Shown piece by piece: positions 44,070 to 54,094 of a stretch of DNA of 64,000 nucleotides. Source of the DNA: Synechococcus sp. WH 7803 (GTDB taxonomy: Bacteria; Cyanobacteriota; Cyanobacteriia; PCC-6307; Cyanobiaceae); the NCBI GenBank assembly GCA_000063505.1, contig CT971583.1:1209918-1273917 (forward strand), in the 5' to 3' direction. The notes under the pieces were generated by a model, which did not search any database, was not told the origin of the DNA, and saw nothing but the letters and a program-made list of their open reading frames with translations. The first letter of the stretch is position 1. The number at the start of each line of letters is the position of its first letter. A program made the position numbers and the translations under genes.

Positions 44070-45042
44070 CGCTACGCGAGGGCCAGAGGCTCAGCAGCGA
44101 CGGGGCCAAGGCGATGCTGGACCAGCTACCCACCACAACACCGAGAGCCAGGGCGACCGCGAACCAATAGAGGGTTGACCCCCCAAAAAGAATCAGAGCA
44201 ATGAGAGGCAGCAAGGTGGTTCCACTGGTGTACAGCGTGCGCGTCAGCGTTGCGGATACAGCACGGTCCACTTGCACCGTCAAAGGAAGATCACCGTCCT
44301 CTCGCTGACGTTCGCGAATGCGATCGAACACCACCACGGTGTCATTCACCGAATAGCCCGCAATCGTTAGCAGAGCAACAGCAAACAGACTGTCAACCTC
44401 AAGCCCCGTGAGCAGTCCAAGCCAAGCGAAGACGCCGCAAACAATCACAATGTCGTGAGCGAGTGCCACAAGGGCCAAAAACGCAAAGCGGCGGTCGTAG
44501 CGGATTGTGATGTAAAGAGCAATCCCTGTAAAAGCAACCAGAAGCGAAATCAAGCTGCTGCGCAGCAACTGAACGCCCAGACTGGGTCCAATCGTGTCGA
44601 CCGATTGGCCTCCAGCTTCAAGGGGCCCGGCAACGGGTTCAAGAGCCTGGATCACCGCCTGACCCTGGGATGCCGTTAAAGCTGGCATGCGCAGAACAAC
44701 CGACTGGCCACGATCAAGAAGCTGAACCCTTGCAGTGTCCAGATTGGGAGCCCGACGGCCCGGTTCCACAGGCAGCTGAAGGGAGGTCAGCGTGTTGTTG
44801 ATGGAGCTGACGCTCAGATCAGGACAGGCATCCGCACAGCGGCGCTCCAACTGAATCTTGGTCCCACCAGTGAAATCAAGCCCAGGTTTGAGGGGGGAAC
44901 GGATCTGGGGGTTGGTCCAGCTCAGGGCAATGCCAGACACGCTCAACAGAACCACCAGCACTGAGATCCACCAAACCTGCCGCCTGCGACTCGTGAGTGG
45001 CAGGCGAAGAGAACGATCCGGATTGAGGTTGGAATTGGCCAT
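44050..45042 (-). CDS. secF: Protein translocase subunit SecF
   Basis: Protein of 330 residues with six membrane helices and the periplasmic P4 domain after the first. It has LDFTGGTKIQ (D1 motif), SINNTLTSL, then GYSVNDTVVVFDRIRE, the diagnostic SecF/SecD D5 motif, and TLYTSGTTLLPLIALILFGG. SecDF uses the proton gradient to help complete protein export. It begins 3 bp after the secD stop. Confidence 0.95.
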   Translation of the reverse strand: MANSNLNPDRSLRLPLTSRRRQVWWISVLVVLLSVSGIALSWTNPQIRSPLKPGLDFTGGTKIQLERRCADACPDLSVSSINNTLTSLQLPVEPGRRAPNLDTARVQLLDRGQSVVLRMPALTASQGQAVIQALEPVAGPLEAGGQSVDTIGPSLGVQLLRSSLISLLVAFTGIALYITIRYDRRFAFLALVALAHDIVIVCGVFAWLGLLTGLEVDSLFAVALLTIAGYSVNDTVVVFDRIRERQREDGDLPLTVQVDRAVSATLTRTLYTSGTTLLPLIALILFGGSTLYWFAVALALGVVVGSWSSIALAPSLLSLWPSRSGAQASA

Positions 45043-45045
45043 GGC

Positions 45046-46518
45046 TCAGGCGGCAGACGTCGGAAGTTGCCCGGCGGGCAGAAAATTAGTGGGTTTACGC
45101 AGACCCTGATAACTCATCAGGAAACGCAGAAGGGTGCGCGTGCAGGTGAGGGCCGTGAACAGGCTGAGAACAACACCGATGCCGAGGGTGGCCGCAAAAC
45201 CTTTCACCAGGCCAGTGCCAAGAAAAAACAGCGCCCCACAACTAATCAAGGTTGTGATGTGACCATCGAGGATCGACGAAACGGCCTCTTTGAAGCCGTT
45301 ATCGATGGAACGGATCAACGTGTTGCCTCGCCGCAACTCGTCCTTGATTCGCTCAAAAATCAAAACGTTGGCGTCCACCGCCATGCCGATGCTGAGGATG
45401 AACCCCGCGATCCCCGGAAGCGTGAGTGTGACTGGGATGAGGGCATAGGCCGCCAGGTTGAACAGGGCGTAAAGGCCGAGAGCCATCACGGCCACAAGGC
45501 CGGCAAGGCGATAGGTCACCACCATGAACACACCGACCAGGAGAAGACCTGACAAGGCAGCGATCAGGCTGCGCCGTACGTTTTCGGCACCAAGGGTGGG
45601 GCCAATGGTGCGGACCTCAAGGATCTCCACAGGCAGCGGCAAGGAACCACCGCGAAGCTGAACTTCGAGGTCTCTGGCTTCCTCAGCAGTGAAATTGCCA
45701 GTGATTGTGGCGGCTCCACCAGCGATTCCAGCGGCCTTGAACTCAGGCCCCACACTGGCTTCACTGATCGGACGTCCATCGAGAACGATGCCAAGGAGTC
45801 GATCGGTTCCGGCAATGGATTGGGTGAGCTTGGCGAAGCGATCTCCGCCTTCAGCATTGAACCCCAAGGTGACCTCCCATCCGGTCGAGTTCTGGCGTTG
45901 CTGACGCCCTGCTGTAACCAGATCTTTGCCTGTGAGAGCCGCAGGTTCAAAACGATCGACGATCTCAGCATTGGTGCGCTCGAGCAGCTGCTCCAACTGC
46001 TCCTTTTCACTGCTGGCGCTTCCGTCAAGGCCAAGGGCCTCTTGAACCTTGGCCAGTTCTTCGGAATCGATGGAAGCGTCATCGGTTTCGGATGACTCAG
46101 CCTTGGCAGCCAACACACTCCTGAGCTGGGCGCGGAGCTGCAGAAGGCTGCGCATCTCTTCTTCAGTGCCAGGTTTCTGCGCCCTGAACTCAAGCAGCGC
46201 CGTGCTGCCGAGAACACGGGCAGCACGGCTTGGATCGGTCACTCCCGGCAACTGCAGAAGCAACTGGTCGTCCCCGACGGTTTGCAGGGTGGATTCAGCC
46301 ACACCCAAGCCGTTGACGCGACGCTCCAGCACAAGCTTCACCGCATCCAGTTGTTCAGGCTTGATCGCAGTGATCGCCCCAGCGGGTTGCACTTCCAGAG
46401 TGAGTTGGCTGCCGCCGCGCAAATCAAGACCGAGTTGCAGAGGGAAGCTGGTCAGAACAGACGCTGCCGCGATCGTCAGCGCGAGAATGAGGGCAAACCA
46501 GCCCTGTTGGCGGGCCAT
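45046..46518 (-). CDS. secD: Protein translocase subunit SecD
   Basis: Protein of 490 residues with six membrane helices. The N-terminal helix precedes LDLRGGSQLTLEV (D1), the large P1 domain includes LEFRAQKPG and NFTAEEARDLEVQLRGGSLP, and the C-terminal module carries SIGMAVDANVLIFERIKDELRRG (D4/D5). Length is normal for cyanobacteria. Partner of SecF, with pdhB starting upstream of it on the same strand (3 bp gap), so export genes follow a pyruvate dehydrogenase gene. Confidence 0.96.
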   Translation of the reverse strand: MARQQGWFALILALTIAAASVLTSFPLQLGLDLRGGSQLTLEVQPAGAITAIKPEQLDAVKLVLERRVNGLGVAESTLQTVGDDQLLLQLPGVTDPSRAARVLGSTALLEFRAQKPGTEEEMRSLLQLRAQLRSVLAAKAESSETDDASIDSEELAKVQEALGLDGSASSEKEQLEQLLERTNAEIVDRFEPAALTGKDLVTAGRQQRQNSTGWEVTLGFNAEGGDRFAKLTQSIAGTDRLLGIVLDGRPISEASVGPEFKAAGIAGGAATITGNFTAEEARDLEVQLRGGSLPLPVEILEVRTIGPTLGAENVRRSLIAALSGLLLVGVFMVVTYRLAGLVAVMALGLYALFNLAAYALIPVTLTLPGIAGFILSIGMAVDANVLIFERIKDELRRGNTLIRSIDNGFKEAVSSILDGHITTLISCGALFFLGTGLVKGFAATLGIGVVLSLFTALTCTRTLLRFLMSYQGLRKPTNFLPAGQLPTSAA

Positions 46519-46521
46519 CGA

Positions 46522-47505
46522 TCAGAGCCCCTGACGAACGATGGTCTGGGCTGCCTCAACGATCTGATGGGGCTGAATGATCGTGAGGTTCTCGAGATTG
46601 CCGTTGTATGGCGTTGGGATGTCTTGGCTCGACAGGCGAATCGGCCTGGCGTCGAGATCATCGAAACAGTGCTCGGTGATCAGTGCGATCAACTCGGCTC
46701 CGATACCGCCGGTCTTCATGCACTCCTCCACCACGATCACGCGATGGGTCTTGCGAATCGACCGGGCGATCGTCTCCATGTCGAAGGGCTTGAGGCTGAT
46801 CAGATCAATCAGTTCCGCATTGATCCCATCGGCATCAAGCTGTTCCACAGCCTTGAGGCAATGGTGGCGCATGCGTGAGTAGGTGAGAATCGTGACGTCG
46901 CTCCCTTCCTTCACGAGGTCGGCCTGATCAAGGGCGCAGGTGTAATCGCCTGCTGGGAGCTCCTCGCTGAGGTTGTAGAGGAGCACGTGCTCAAAAAACA
47001 GCACGGGGTTGTTGTCGCGGATCGCGGCTTTCATCAACCCCTTGGCGTTGGTCGGGGTGCTGCAAGCCACGATCTTGATGCCTGGCACAGCGTGGAAGTA
47101 AGCCTCAAGACGCTGGCTGTGTTCGGCTCCAAGCTGGCGACCCACACCACCGGGCCCGCGAACCACTGTGGGGATCGTGAAATTGCCTCCACTGGTGTAG
47201 CGCAGCATCCCCATGTTGTTGGAGATCTGATTGAAGGCGAGGAGCAGAAACCCCATGTTCATGCCTTCAACAATCGGCCGAAGACCCGTCATGGCTGCTC
47301 CGACGGCCATGCCCGTGAAACTGTTTTCAGCGATTGGGGTGTCCAACACCCGGAGTTCGCCGTACTTCTCGTAAAGATCCTTGGTGACCTTGTAGGAGCC
47401 GCCGTACTGGCCGACGTCCTCACCCATCACACACACATGGGGATCCCGAGCCATTTCTTCATCGATGGCTTCACGAAGTGCATTGAAGAGAAGCGTCCCT
47501 GCCAC
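46522..47505 (-). CDS. pdhB: Pyruvate dehydrogenase E1 component, beta subunit
   Basis: Protein of 327 residues, typical length. Conserved TPP-half features are [46 protein letters not shown] and [22 protein letters not shown]; the transketolase C-terminal domain follows ([19 protein letters not shown]). With the alpha subunit (not in this window) it decarboxylates pyruvate to feed acetyl-CoA. secD starts 3 bp downstream. Confidence 0.95.
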   Translation of the reverse strand: MAGTLLFNALREAIDEEMARDPHVCVMGEDVGQYGGSYKVTKDLYEKYGELRVLDTPIAENSFTGMAVGAAMTGLRPIVEGMNMGFLLLAFNQISNNMGMLRYTSGGNFTIPTVVRGPGGVGRQLGAEHSQRLEAYFHAVPGIKIVACSTPTNAKGLMKAAIRDNNPVLFFEHVLLYNLSEELPAGDYTCALDQADLVKEGSDVTILTYSRMRHHCLKAVEQLDADGINAELIDLISLKPFDMETIARSIRKTHRVIVVEECMKTGGIGAELIALITEHCFDDLDARPIRLSSQDIPTPYNGNLENLTIIQPHQIVEAAQTIVRQGL

Positions 47506-47567
47506 GGCGTTGCTGCAATCCCGGCCATGCCGGCGTCAGCGGCCAAGCTATCTCAATCCAGGCAACT

Positions 47568-47663
47568 TCACCCTCCGGCCGCGAAAGTGGTCAGCAGGAG
47601 CACGGACAAAAGCAAGCCGGGAGACAGCAGCAGAATCAGCTGACCAAGATCGTGAAGGGTCAT
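47568..47663 (-). CDS. 31-residue hydrophobic mini-protein upstream of pdhB
   Basis: From ATG 47663 the frame reads MTLHDLGQLILLLSPGLLL and continues SVLLLTTFAAGG to a TGA at 47568. It is almost entirely one membrane helix with a short polar start. It fills most of the 182-bp gap between DUF3082 and pdhB on the same strand and a GGAG lies upstream. Size and shape resemble the small single-span subunits of photosynthetic complexes, but the sequence matches none I recognise. Confidence 0.5.
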   Translation of the reverse strand: MTLHDLGQLILLLSPGLLLSVLLLTTFAAGG

Positions 47664-47687
47664 CGAAAGACCTGTTCTCCACCGACG

Positions 47688-48038
47688 CTAGGCAGCGTCA
47701 CCATCGGGTCTTGTGAAAAGACTGCGAAGAAACACCAGGAAAAGGCCAAGGCCGATGAACGCGAAACTGAACGTGGCCAGAAAACACATTCCCGTGAACA
47801 AGGTCTTCAACGCTGAAGCAATGCTCTGGGCGATGGCATTGCTGAACGAGGGGGGATGGGCCGCGAAATAAGCCACCATCCCCTTGCTGAGACCAAGGCT
47901 GAGCCAGGCCAGCAGGAGACTGGTGAGTGACCCAGAGAGAAAACTCAATGGCCCCTTGCGGGGTCCGGGTTCAACCACCGACTCAGAACTGTTGTTGATG
48001 GACGATTGGGCCTGTTCGGCCGGCTGGCGCTCGGTCAT
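47688..48038 (-). CDS. DUF3082 membrane protein
   Basis: Protein of 116 residues from ATG 48038. A polar, Ser-rich N-terminus of ~35 residues precedes two helices ([22 protein letters not shown] and [25 protein letters not shown]). The pattern and its place between ispE and pdhB match the cyanobacterial/plastid DUF3082 family, function unknown. The start overlaps the ispE stop by 4 bp. Confidence 0.78.
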
Positions 48039-48964
48039 GCCATCAGCTTGACCCCGTGGGGGATCAACGAGCAACTCCAACTGCGTAAACCCAACTGATC
48101 CAATTGGGTCTGCACCTGGTCCTTGGCACGATCCGCCTCACCCCGGTTGTGAAACAGCGCAAAACAACTGGGCCCCGAACCGCTCATCGCCGCCTGAAGG
48201 CAGTTTGGTAAGGACGCAAGACACTGCAACGCATCGCGCACAGAGGGCGTGAGGGGCTCCACCACGGTTTGGAGATCGTTGCGCAATGGCGGCGCCTCCC
48301 CACCGAGGGGATGCAGCCACTGCGCCGCCCTGAGCGCTTCACGACGTGCTTCAAATGCAGCTTCATCTTGGAGATAGGTGCTGCCACGTTGGCGGCGGCA
48401 CTCGCTGTACGCCCAGGGAGTCGACACACTCACGTCGGGATCTTTCACAAGAAGAATCCCTAGCTGAGCCTCCAAAGGCGGCAGAGGTTCCAGTCGTTCA
48501 CCGCGTCCAAAGCACAGTTGTGTCCCACCGGCAACGCAAAACGGCATATCAGAGCCCAGCTCAGCAGCAAAACGCTCCAGTTGGCTTGCATCCAGGCTCA
48601 ACCCCCAGAGCTCATTGAGTGCCACAAGAGCCGCCGCTCCATCGCTGGAACCACCCGCCAGTCCTGCACCGATTGGAATGTGCTTTTTCAGATGCATCCG
48701 TGCTCCCAGTTCACTGAAACCTGACCGTTCCCTGAGCAATCGGGCAGCGCGGACAATCAGGTTGTCTTCACCACAACTGAGTTCAGAAGCATCACACCGC
48801 AGGGAAATGCTTCCGTCTGAGGTGTTTTCGCAATGCAGCTGATCCTGAAGGTCGATGCTCTGCATCACCATGGCCAGCTCGTGAAAACCATCGGCACGCA
48901 GGCCAAGCACCTCAAGATGCAAATTGATCTTGGCGGGTGCAGTGACGCAGACCGGAGCCGTCAT
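48035..48964 (-). CDS. ispE: 4-diphosphocytidyl-2-C-methyl-D-erythritol kinase
   Basis: Protein of 309 residues, GHMP kinase: [26 protein letters not shown], the ATP loop [19 protein letters not shown], and the C-terminal [14 protein letters not shown]. It performs the fourth step of the MEP isoprenoid pathway, feeding carotenoid and phytol synthesis. Overlaps both neighbours by 4 bp (rsmA upstream, DUF3082 downstream). Confidence 0.96.
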
Positions 48965-49806
48965 AAAGAGGACGCAGCGGAGTCGGCTTGATTCAAACCC
49001 CTGGCGAGCTCCACCCAGGCATGGGGTGCCACCTCTTGGGGACGCTGGCGTAGATCAATACCGGCCTGCTGCGTGATCGTTTCCAGCTCACTGAGGGGCT
49101 GGGACACCGTGAGAGTGTTGCGCAACATTTTCCTGCGCGCCAGGAAAGCTTGCTTGAGCAAACGTTCCACCCGTCGACAGATGACTGGATCCGGCCGTTG
49201 TTCCAGGGGGAGGGGATCAAGGCGGATCACCTCTGAATGCACTTTTGGTGGAGGTTGAAAACAGCGAGGGGGAACGGGACAAACGCTGCTGCACTTGGCA
49301 AGCAATTGCATGCGAACACTGAGAGCGCTGAAACTGCTCGCTCCAGGTCGGGCACGGATCCGTTCAGCGACTTCCTTCTGCACAAGCAGCACCAGGCGCT
49401 GGTAAGGAGGATCAACGGGCTGATCCAGCCGACCGATCAGGCGCTCGAGAAGAGGACCTGTGATGTTGTACGGAATGTTGGCAACGACCTTGGTGGCGCG
49501 TTGACCATCGGGAAGGGTCAGCGGCACCGCAAGCACATCGCCTTCGCGTAGCGAGAACCGCGGGGAGTCACCAAACCGATCCTGAAGTCCTGCGACAAGG
49601 TCACGATCCAGTTCAACGGCATGCACCGCAGCAGCTGAAGAGGCGAGAAGTCTCTCTGTGAGTGCTCCACGCCCTGGACCAACCTCCAGGACACGATCGT
49701 CGTCTCCAAGGTCGGATGCGTCAAGAATTCGATCAAGCACCCGTTCATCGCGCAACCAGTGCTGCCCGAAACGCTTGCGTGGCGTGTGGCCTCCGAAACT
49801 CATCAC
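48961..49806 (-). CDS. rsmA: 16S rRNA dimethyladenosine transferase
   Basis: Protein of 281 residues. It has [18 protein letters not shown], motif [19 protein letters not shown], the target-adenine pocket [11 protein letters not shown] and late QKEVAERI. This is the KsgA family that dimethylates A1518/A1519 of 16S rRNA. First gene of the rsmA-ispE-DUF3082 run. Two adjacent ATGs make the exact start uncertain by one residue. Confidence 0.96.
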
Positions 49807-49917
49807 ATCGCTGCCATCCCATCACTGTGCATCAGCAGGCCTGCCGCTCCTGACGGTCCTAGGGCGAGCCTTCACAATGAGCATCAGCCGCTCTGAGATC
49901 CGCTGAAGGGATCGCTG

Positions 49918-50523
49918 TTGCCTTTGATCTGTATCTGCGGGCCGTCGGCTGCAGGCAAAACGCTGTTTGCCGGTTTGCTGGCTTCAGCCCTGCAAAACGC
50001 AGACATCAAAGCGATCGTGATTGGCTGCGACGACTACTACCGCGAACACTGGACACCCGACCCCTTCTTTGGTTTCGACACCGTTGAGGCCATCGACTCC
50101 GAAAGCTTGATCAACGACTTGAGAGCCCTGCGATCGGGGGAGCTCAAGCGCCTTCGCCGTTACGACATGGGCACACGGGCCGTGCATTGGACCCGTCTCG
50201 AGGCGGAAGCCGATGTGGTGCTTCTGGAGGGCGCGTTTGGACCTCAACTGCTTCTGAACAGCTGTCCTCCTGATCTCCTGATCTACTTGGAGGAGTCCCT
50301 GGCGGTCAGGGCACTGCGCCGACTACGCCGAGACATCCGAGAGCGGCAACGCACGGTGCTTTCTGTGCTTAAACAGATGTTCAAGCAGATGATTCCTGGC
50401 GAACGGCGTTTCATCCAACCGTTGAGGGAGGAGGCGGATGTGGTGGTGAGGCACGGCGCTAGGGACTTGTCTGAAGCCCTTGAGCCAATCATCAGCCTCT
50501 GCTCGTCTAGGCGCGCACAGTGA
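49918..50523 (+). CDS. Uridine kinase/phosphoribulokinase-like P-loop protein
   Basis: Protein of 201 residues from TTG 49918. Walker A is CGPSAAGKT; GCDDYYREHWTPDPFFGFDTVEAID resembles the nucleoside/substrate loop of uridine kinases. VVLLEGAFG corresponds to the Walker B region and LRRLRRDIRERQRT to the arginine-rich lid. The substrate may be uridine or another small alcohol; true cyanobacterial Udk is usually longer. Divergent from rsmA. Confidence 0.75.
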   Translation: MPLICICGPSAAGKTLFAGLLASALQNADIKAIVIGCDDYYREHWTPDPFFGFDTVEAIDSESLINDLRALRSGELKRLRRYDMGTRAVHWTRLEAEADVVLLEGAFGPQLLLNSCPPDLLIYLEESLAVRALRRLRRDIRERQRTVLSVLKQMFKQMIPGERRFIQPLREEADVVVRHGARDLSEALEPIISLCSSRRAQ

Positions 50524-50560
50524 GGCATTGTCGCCTCGTTAGCGTGGTGTAGAGCCTGCT

Positions 50561-50848
50561 GTGAATGGCGTGCTGGTCTGGACCTTGGTCACGGGTTTGC
50601 CCCTGCAAATAGCGTCCCACCCCGTGGCGCCGCCTCCGGTGCCCATCGAGCCGAATCGAACCGAGCGGATTCAGGAACAAAGCATCAATTTGGAGGACTT
50701 CTCCCTTGAGATCGACGGTCGCAATGTTGAGTGCGGTGCGGCTGAATTAGGAACTGGCCGCAGGGCCCCCTTCGCGTACAACCCTGAGAGTTCAGACCGC
50801 AGCCGAGAAGTGACATTTCAGGCGACCACCTGTCGCTTTCGCTTTTGA
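50561..50848 (+). CDS. Short exported protein of unknown function
   Basis: Protein of 95 residues from GTG 50561. A weak signal-like N-terminus (VLVWTLVTGLPLQIASH) is followed by a Pro-rich linker and a small domain with two cysteines (VECGA and ATTCRF) that could form a disulfide. Unrecognised; it fills the gap between the kinase and yraN, and its reading is supported only by an open frame and plausible composition. Confidence 0.55.
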   Translation: MNGVLVWTLVTGLPLQIASHPVAPPPVPIEPNRTERIQEQSINLEDFSLEIDGRNVECGAAELGTGRRAPFAYNPESSDRSREVTFQATTCRFRF

Positions 50849-50862
50849 CGTCAGGCCTCGCT

Positions 50863-51291
50863 TCAGCGATTGGGTTCAACGAGATCAGGCACTTTGAGCC
50901 AACGCACAGGTCGATGATTGGGCGGAAGGGGAACCAGGGCCAGAACCACCTCAAGCTGACAGCAGGCGTGTCGCGGATTGAGAGCGATCCAATAATTCAG
51001 TGTCAGGGCCAATCGCTGGCGCTTGCGGGCATCAAAAGCGGCAAGCCCCCAGCCATCCGGCCCACAACGCCGGCGACCTTTCACCTCAACGGCCAGTAAC
51101 CGGGGAACGGGCGCATTCGCTTTGCACAGCAGAAGGTCGATCTCTCCATAGCGGCATGACCATCGCTTCTCCAGCAGGGTCCACCCCCTGCCTTGCAACA
51201 GACGCAGAGCTTTCGCCTCAGCCCAGAGTCCGGTTGTCGCCGTCGTCAACTTTGCGTTCACCCACTGATGACGTTCCTGCTCCCTGAGCAT
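50863..51291 (-). CDS. YraN/UPF0102 family nuclease-like protein
   Basis: Protein of 142 residues. It shows the family pattern AEAKALRLLQGRGWTLLEKRWSCRYGEIDLLL...LLAVEVKGRRRCGPDG, i.e. the restriction-endonuclease-like E...D...ExK active-site arrangement (GEIDLL, VEVK). YraN proteins are implicated in DNA uptake or repair but have no settled role. Convergent with the small gene before it. Confidence 0.92.
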   Translation of the reverse strand: MLREQERHQWVNAKLTTATTGLWAEAKALRLLQGRGWTLLEKRWSCRYGEIDLLLCKANAPVPRLLAVEVKGRRRCGPDGWGLAAFDARKRQRLALTLNYWIALNPRHACCQLEVVLALVPLPPNHRPVRWLKVPDLVEPNR

Positions 51292-51309
51292 TCCCCGAAA
51301 GCACCCAGA

Positions 51310-51534
51310 TCACCAGGGATCATCGTTGTAAAGCGCATCATCAGGACAGGGATCCTGACCACGACCTCCAGGAAGATCCTCATCGGTGACGATGTCGTCG
51401 AGGTAGGCAGCGCACAACTGCTCGGGCGTGAGGCTGTACACCCAAGACTCCCAGCCACCGCCTGCATCAGCTCGACCTGGCAAACCGTGCCAGAACGCGA
51501 TCAACATCAGCGCGGTGCAGGCATGGGAGCGCAT
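51310..51534 (-). CDS. Short exported protein, acidic
   Basis: Protein of 74 residues with a signal peptide (CTALMLIAFWHGLPGRADA, probable cut after ADA). The ~50-residue mature part is acidic with two cysteines (QLCAAY, DPCPDD). Unrecognised; it sits in the yraN-pdxJ run, 18 bp upstream of yraN. Confidence 0.6.
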   Translation of the reverse strand: MRSHACTALMLIAFWHGLPGRADAGGGWESWVYSLTPEQLCAAYLDDIVTDEDLPGGRGQDPCPDDALYNDDPW

Positions 51535-51572
51535 GGGCGTTGCGTCGCGGACAAACCCAGTGTGAATGCTCT

Positions 51573-51893
51573 TCAGTTCAAAGAGGCCAAGGGATCGGGG
51601 ATGCTTTCACTCGGAGCTTCAAAACGCCCTTGCAGGACGTATTCAAGGCGCAGCTTCATGAACGTGATGAAGGTGGAATCAGTGGATACCACAGCAGCAA
51701 AGGGTTCAGGCAGCTCACGCTTGATGGCCGAGAGCTCCGGGCTGTTGAGAAATGCAGGGCTGCGAATCAGCCAGAAGTCAATGTCCTTCCCTTCCTCCGC
51801 GTAATGACGCCGGCGTTCCTTCAGCACTTCTTCAAGCGGCTCCTCTTCGGTGAGAAACCGCTCGCTGGCCGCAACGAAGTGATAGGTCGTCAT
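51573..51893 (-). CDS. Mg-protoporphyrin monomethyl ester cyclase-associated protein (DUF2488/Ycf58-like)
   Basis: Protein of 106 residues from ATG 51893 (TTYHFVAASERFL); the ATG at 51899 is an alternative. Conserved features are ERRRHYAEEGKDIDFWLI, ALFLN-type (SPAFLNSPEL) and AAVVSTDSTFITFMKLRLEYVLQGRF, which characterise the family reported as part of the MgPME-cyclase complex. It may tune chlorophyll ring E formation. It overlaps the pdxJ stop if the longer start is used, so the two are adjacent in one unit. Confidence 0.82.
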   Translation of the reverse strand: MTTYHFVAASERFLTEEEPLEEVLKERRRHYAEEGKDIDFWLIRSPAFLNSPELSAIKRELPEPFAAVVSTDSTFITFMKLRLEYVLQGRFEAPSESIPDPLASLN

Positions 51894-51895
51894 GA

Positions 51896-52654
51896 TCAAT
51901 AGCTTCCGAACAGTGGATCCCGTCGGGGATTCTGAACCAAGGCCTTCATCTCCCGAACAGCCTGCTGCAGGCCCACGGCCACGGCCCTGGCCACGATCGT
52001 GTGACCGATATTCAGCTCCTCCATCCCTTCAATCGCCGCAACCGGCTCAACGTTTTGATAGGTGAGGCCATGGCCGGCATTCACCCGTAAACCCATGGCA
52101 CGGGCCAGGGCTGTTGCTTCGGTGAGGCGTGCCAGTTCAGACGGTTGATCAGTCCATTTGGCCTCCGCATAGGTGCCGGTATGCAACTCAACCCAACGGG
52201 CACGGCAGTCTCGGCAAGCCTCGAGCTGCCCCCTCTCCGGATCCACGAACAGGCTGACGGGAATCCCCGCATCCTGCAGGCGACTGATTTTGGACGTGAG
52301 ATCGACGCGCTGGCTGGAGACATCCAGTCCCCCTTCCGTCGTGACCTCCTCCCGCCGTTCAGGAACCAGCGTGACCATGTCGGGCTGCACCCGCAGCGCA
52401 ATCAAGACCATGTCCTCAGTGGCTGCCATCTCCAGATTCAGGCGGGAACGCACCGTCTGACGCAACAGATCCACATCCCGGTCTTGGATGTGACGACGAT
52501 CTTCGCGGAGATGAACCGTAATCCCGTCCGCTCCACCGAGCTCCGCCAGAAGTGCCATGGGCACTGGATCGGGTTCCACTGTTCGCCGTGCCTGACGCAC
52601 GTTGGCGATGTGATCGATATTGACCCCGAGGCTGGCCACGGCGGGACGTTCCAA
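51896..52654 (-). CDS. pdxJ: Pyridoxine 5'-phosphate synthase
   Basis: Protein of 252 residues, TIM-barrel: [18 protein letters not shown] at the start, [21 protein letters not shown], and the C-terminal [18 protein letters not shown] and [14 protein letters not shown]. PdxJ condenses 3-amino-2-oxopropyl phosphate with deoxyxylulose 5-phosphate in vitamin B6 synthesis. The first five residues are optional; a start at the Ala-Ser-Leu-Gly is possible. The 118 bp to the divergent acyltransferase hold no credible gene apart from a 24-codon frame with a CPACG motif. Confidence 0.96.
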   Translation of the reverse strand: MERPAVASLGVNIDHIANVRQARRTVEPDPVPMALLAELGGADGITVHLREDRRHIQDRDVDLLRQTVRSRLNLEMAATEDMVLIALRVQPDMVTLVPERREEVTTEGGLDVSSQRVDLTSKISRLQDAGIPVSLFVDPERGQLEACRDCRARWVELHTGTYAEAKWTDQPSELARLTEATALARAMGLRVNAGHGLTYQNVEPVAAIEGMEELNIGHTIVARAVAVGLQQAVREMKALVQNPRRDPLFGSY

Positions 52655-52772
52655 AACTGAATCCTATGGAGGCAAGCCAGGAGATCGGCCGCAGTATTAA
52701 CTGCCCTGCCTGTGGCGACGGACTGCAAGCCAAGACCTAGCTTTTTCCTCAGATGATCTGCGGCTCAAGGCG

Positions 52773-53471
52773 GTGCCCAGCAGCCTGGCAACAAGAGCGA
52801 CAGCCCTACAGACGGGAATCCAACCCTTCTGGGCTGCCTTGGCCATGGTGGCCACGCAGGACCTCGCGTTGCCTGGATACTTTCGGAAACGCTTGGTGCT
52901 CGGAGGCGAACACCTGCCGATGAAGGGTCCAGTCCTGTTGGCCCCAACCCATCGCGCCCGCTGGGACGCCCTCATGCTCCCCATGGCAGCGGGACGTCGC
53001 ATCTCCGGACGCGACTGTCGCTTCATGGTGACGCGGACGGAAATGACTGGACTCCAGGGATGGTTCCTCCATCGCCTGGGATGTTTTGCCGTTGACCAGG
53101 ACAAACCGTCGCTCACCACGCTGCGATTTGCGCTGGATCTTCTCGCCAGTGATCAGCAGCTAGTTGTTTTTCCTGAGGGACGGATCAATCGCGACGACGA
53201 TTCAATCGTTCTGGAGCCAGGCCTAGCCCGCTTGGCCCAAATGGCTTTGAGACAAGGGGTGCAGGTGCCCGTTGTCCCGGTGGGTCTGGCCTACAACCCG
53301 GCTCGTCCCGGTCCCCGCAGCCGAGCTGCGATCTGTTTTGGACCGGCACTGCACGTTGCAGGGAGGGGGCGAGATCACACCGATCACTTCAACCAACGTC
53401 TTGTGGAGGGGATGCAGGCGGCTGAACAAGCGGCAAGGAGGGCCGTTGGTCGGCCCATGGAATGCCTTTAA
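52773..53471 (+). CDS. PlsC-type 1-acylglycerol-3-phosphate acyltransferase
   Basis: Protein of 232 residues. The acyltransferase motif HxxxxD is THRARWD, and FPEGRINRDDDS is the substrate-binding block III; PVVPVGLAYNPARPG is block IV. It makes phosphatidic acid from lyso-PA. A weak N-terminal hydrophobic stretch may contact the membrane. Start GTG 52773 is the longest; downstream starts cannot be excluded. Confidence 0.87.
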   Translation: MPSSLATRATALQTGIQPFWAALAMVATQDLALPGYFRKRLVLGGEHLPMKGPVLLAPTHRARWDALMLPMAAGRRISGRDCRFMVTRTEMTGLQGWFLHRLGCFAVDQDKPSLTTLRFALDLLASDQQLVVFPEGRINRDDDSIVLEPGLARLAQMALRQGVQVPVVPVGLAYNPARPGPRSRAAICFGPALHVAGRGRDHTDHFNQRLVEGMQAAEQAARRAVGRPMECL

Positions 53472-53484
53472 AGTCCGCCCACTA

Positions 53485-54039
53485 ATGATCAAAGTCATGC
53501 GCTCCCGCCTCATCTGCTCGGCGCTCGCTCTGACGGCCGGACTGTTCGTCAGCCCAGCGATGGGTCAGACCGCGACGGACGCAAATTCGACGTCTGTCAA
53601 TAAGGTTCTCGCCTCAAGCGGTGCAGGATTCAATGTTGCAGCAGTTGAGTCCCTGATCCAACGCGGTGACTCCGCCGTGTCGGCAGGAAATCTCGACCAA
53701 GCCAAGAAGGACTACGACAGTGCTCGCACTGCCGCGAAGCAGCTGCTGGCGTTCTATCGCGATCTGAGTGGTGCCTTCCGTGGTCTTGACGCCAGGATTC
53801 CCCGCGAAATGGATGCCAAAGGGCGTCAAGCTCTCTCGCTTGTGGCTCAAGCGAACCTGAGGCTGGCTGCCCTGTTCCGCCGCCAGAACCAACCCGAAGT
53901 GGCCGTGCCCGTCCTCGTTGAAGTGGTTCGGTTGATGACACCGGCAAAACCGGAGGGCCAGAAGGCCTATCAGAGCTTGGTTGAGCTCGGGTTTGTTGAC
54001 ACGCCGTTTCGTGGTGGTCAGAGCACACCAGGTAGCTGA
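53485..54039 (+). CDS. Exported protein, helical, with TPR-like character
   Basis: Protein of 184 residues from ATG 53485. Signal peptide ([20 protein letters not shown], cleavage after MG/Q likely), then helices with repeated patterns ([54 protein letters not shown]), like degenerate TPRs. Not recognised. It follows plsC after 13 bp and precedes bolA. The frame is open upstream within plsC, but that part lacks a signal peptide. Confidence 0.75.
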   Translation: MIKVMRSRLICSALALTAGLFVSPAMGQTATDANSTSVNKVLASSGAGFNVAAVESLIQRGDSAVSAGNLDQAKKDYDSARTAAKQLLAFYRDLSGAFRGLDARIPREMDAKGRQALSLVAQANLRLAALFRRQNQPEVAVPVLVEVVRLMTPAKPEGQKAYQSLVELGFVDTPFRGGQSTPGS

Positions 54040-54094
54040 CCCGTCCAAGAGCGTCATTGATCTGCCAGCATCATTGTTGTTGTTTTTGGACCTC

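Noticed and set aside
52673-52747. 24-codon frame with CPACG motif between pdxJ and plsC
   Set aside because: Only one Cys pair, very short, no clear ribosome site; too weak to call a gene.
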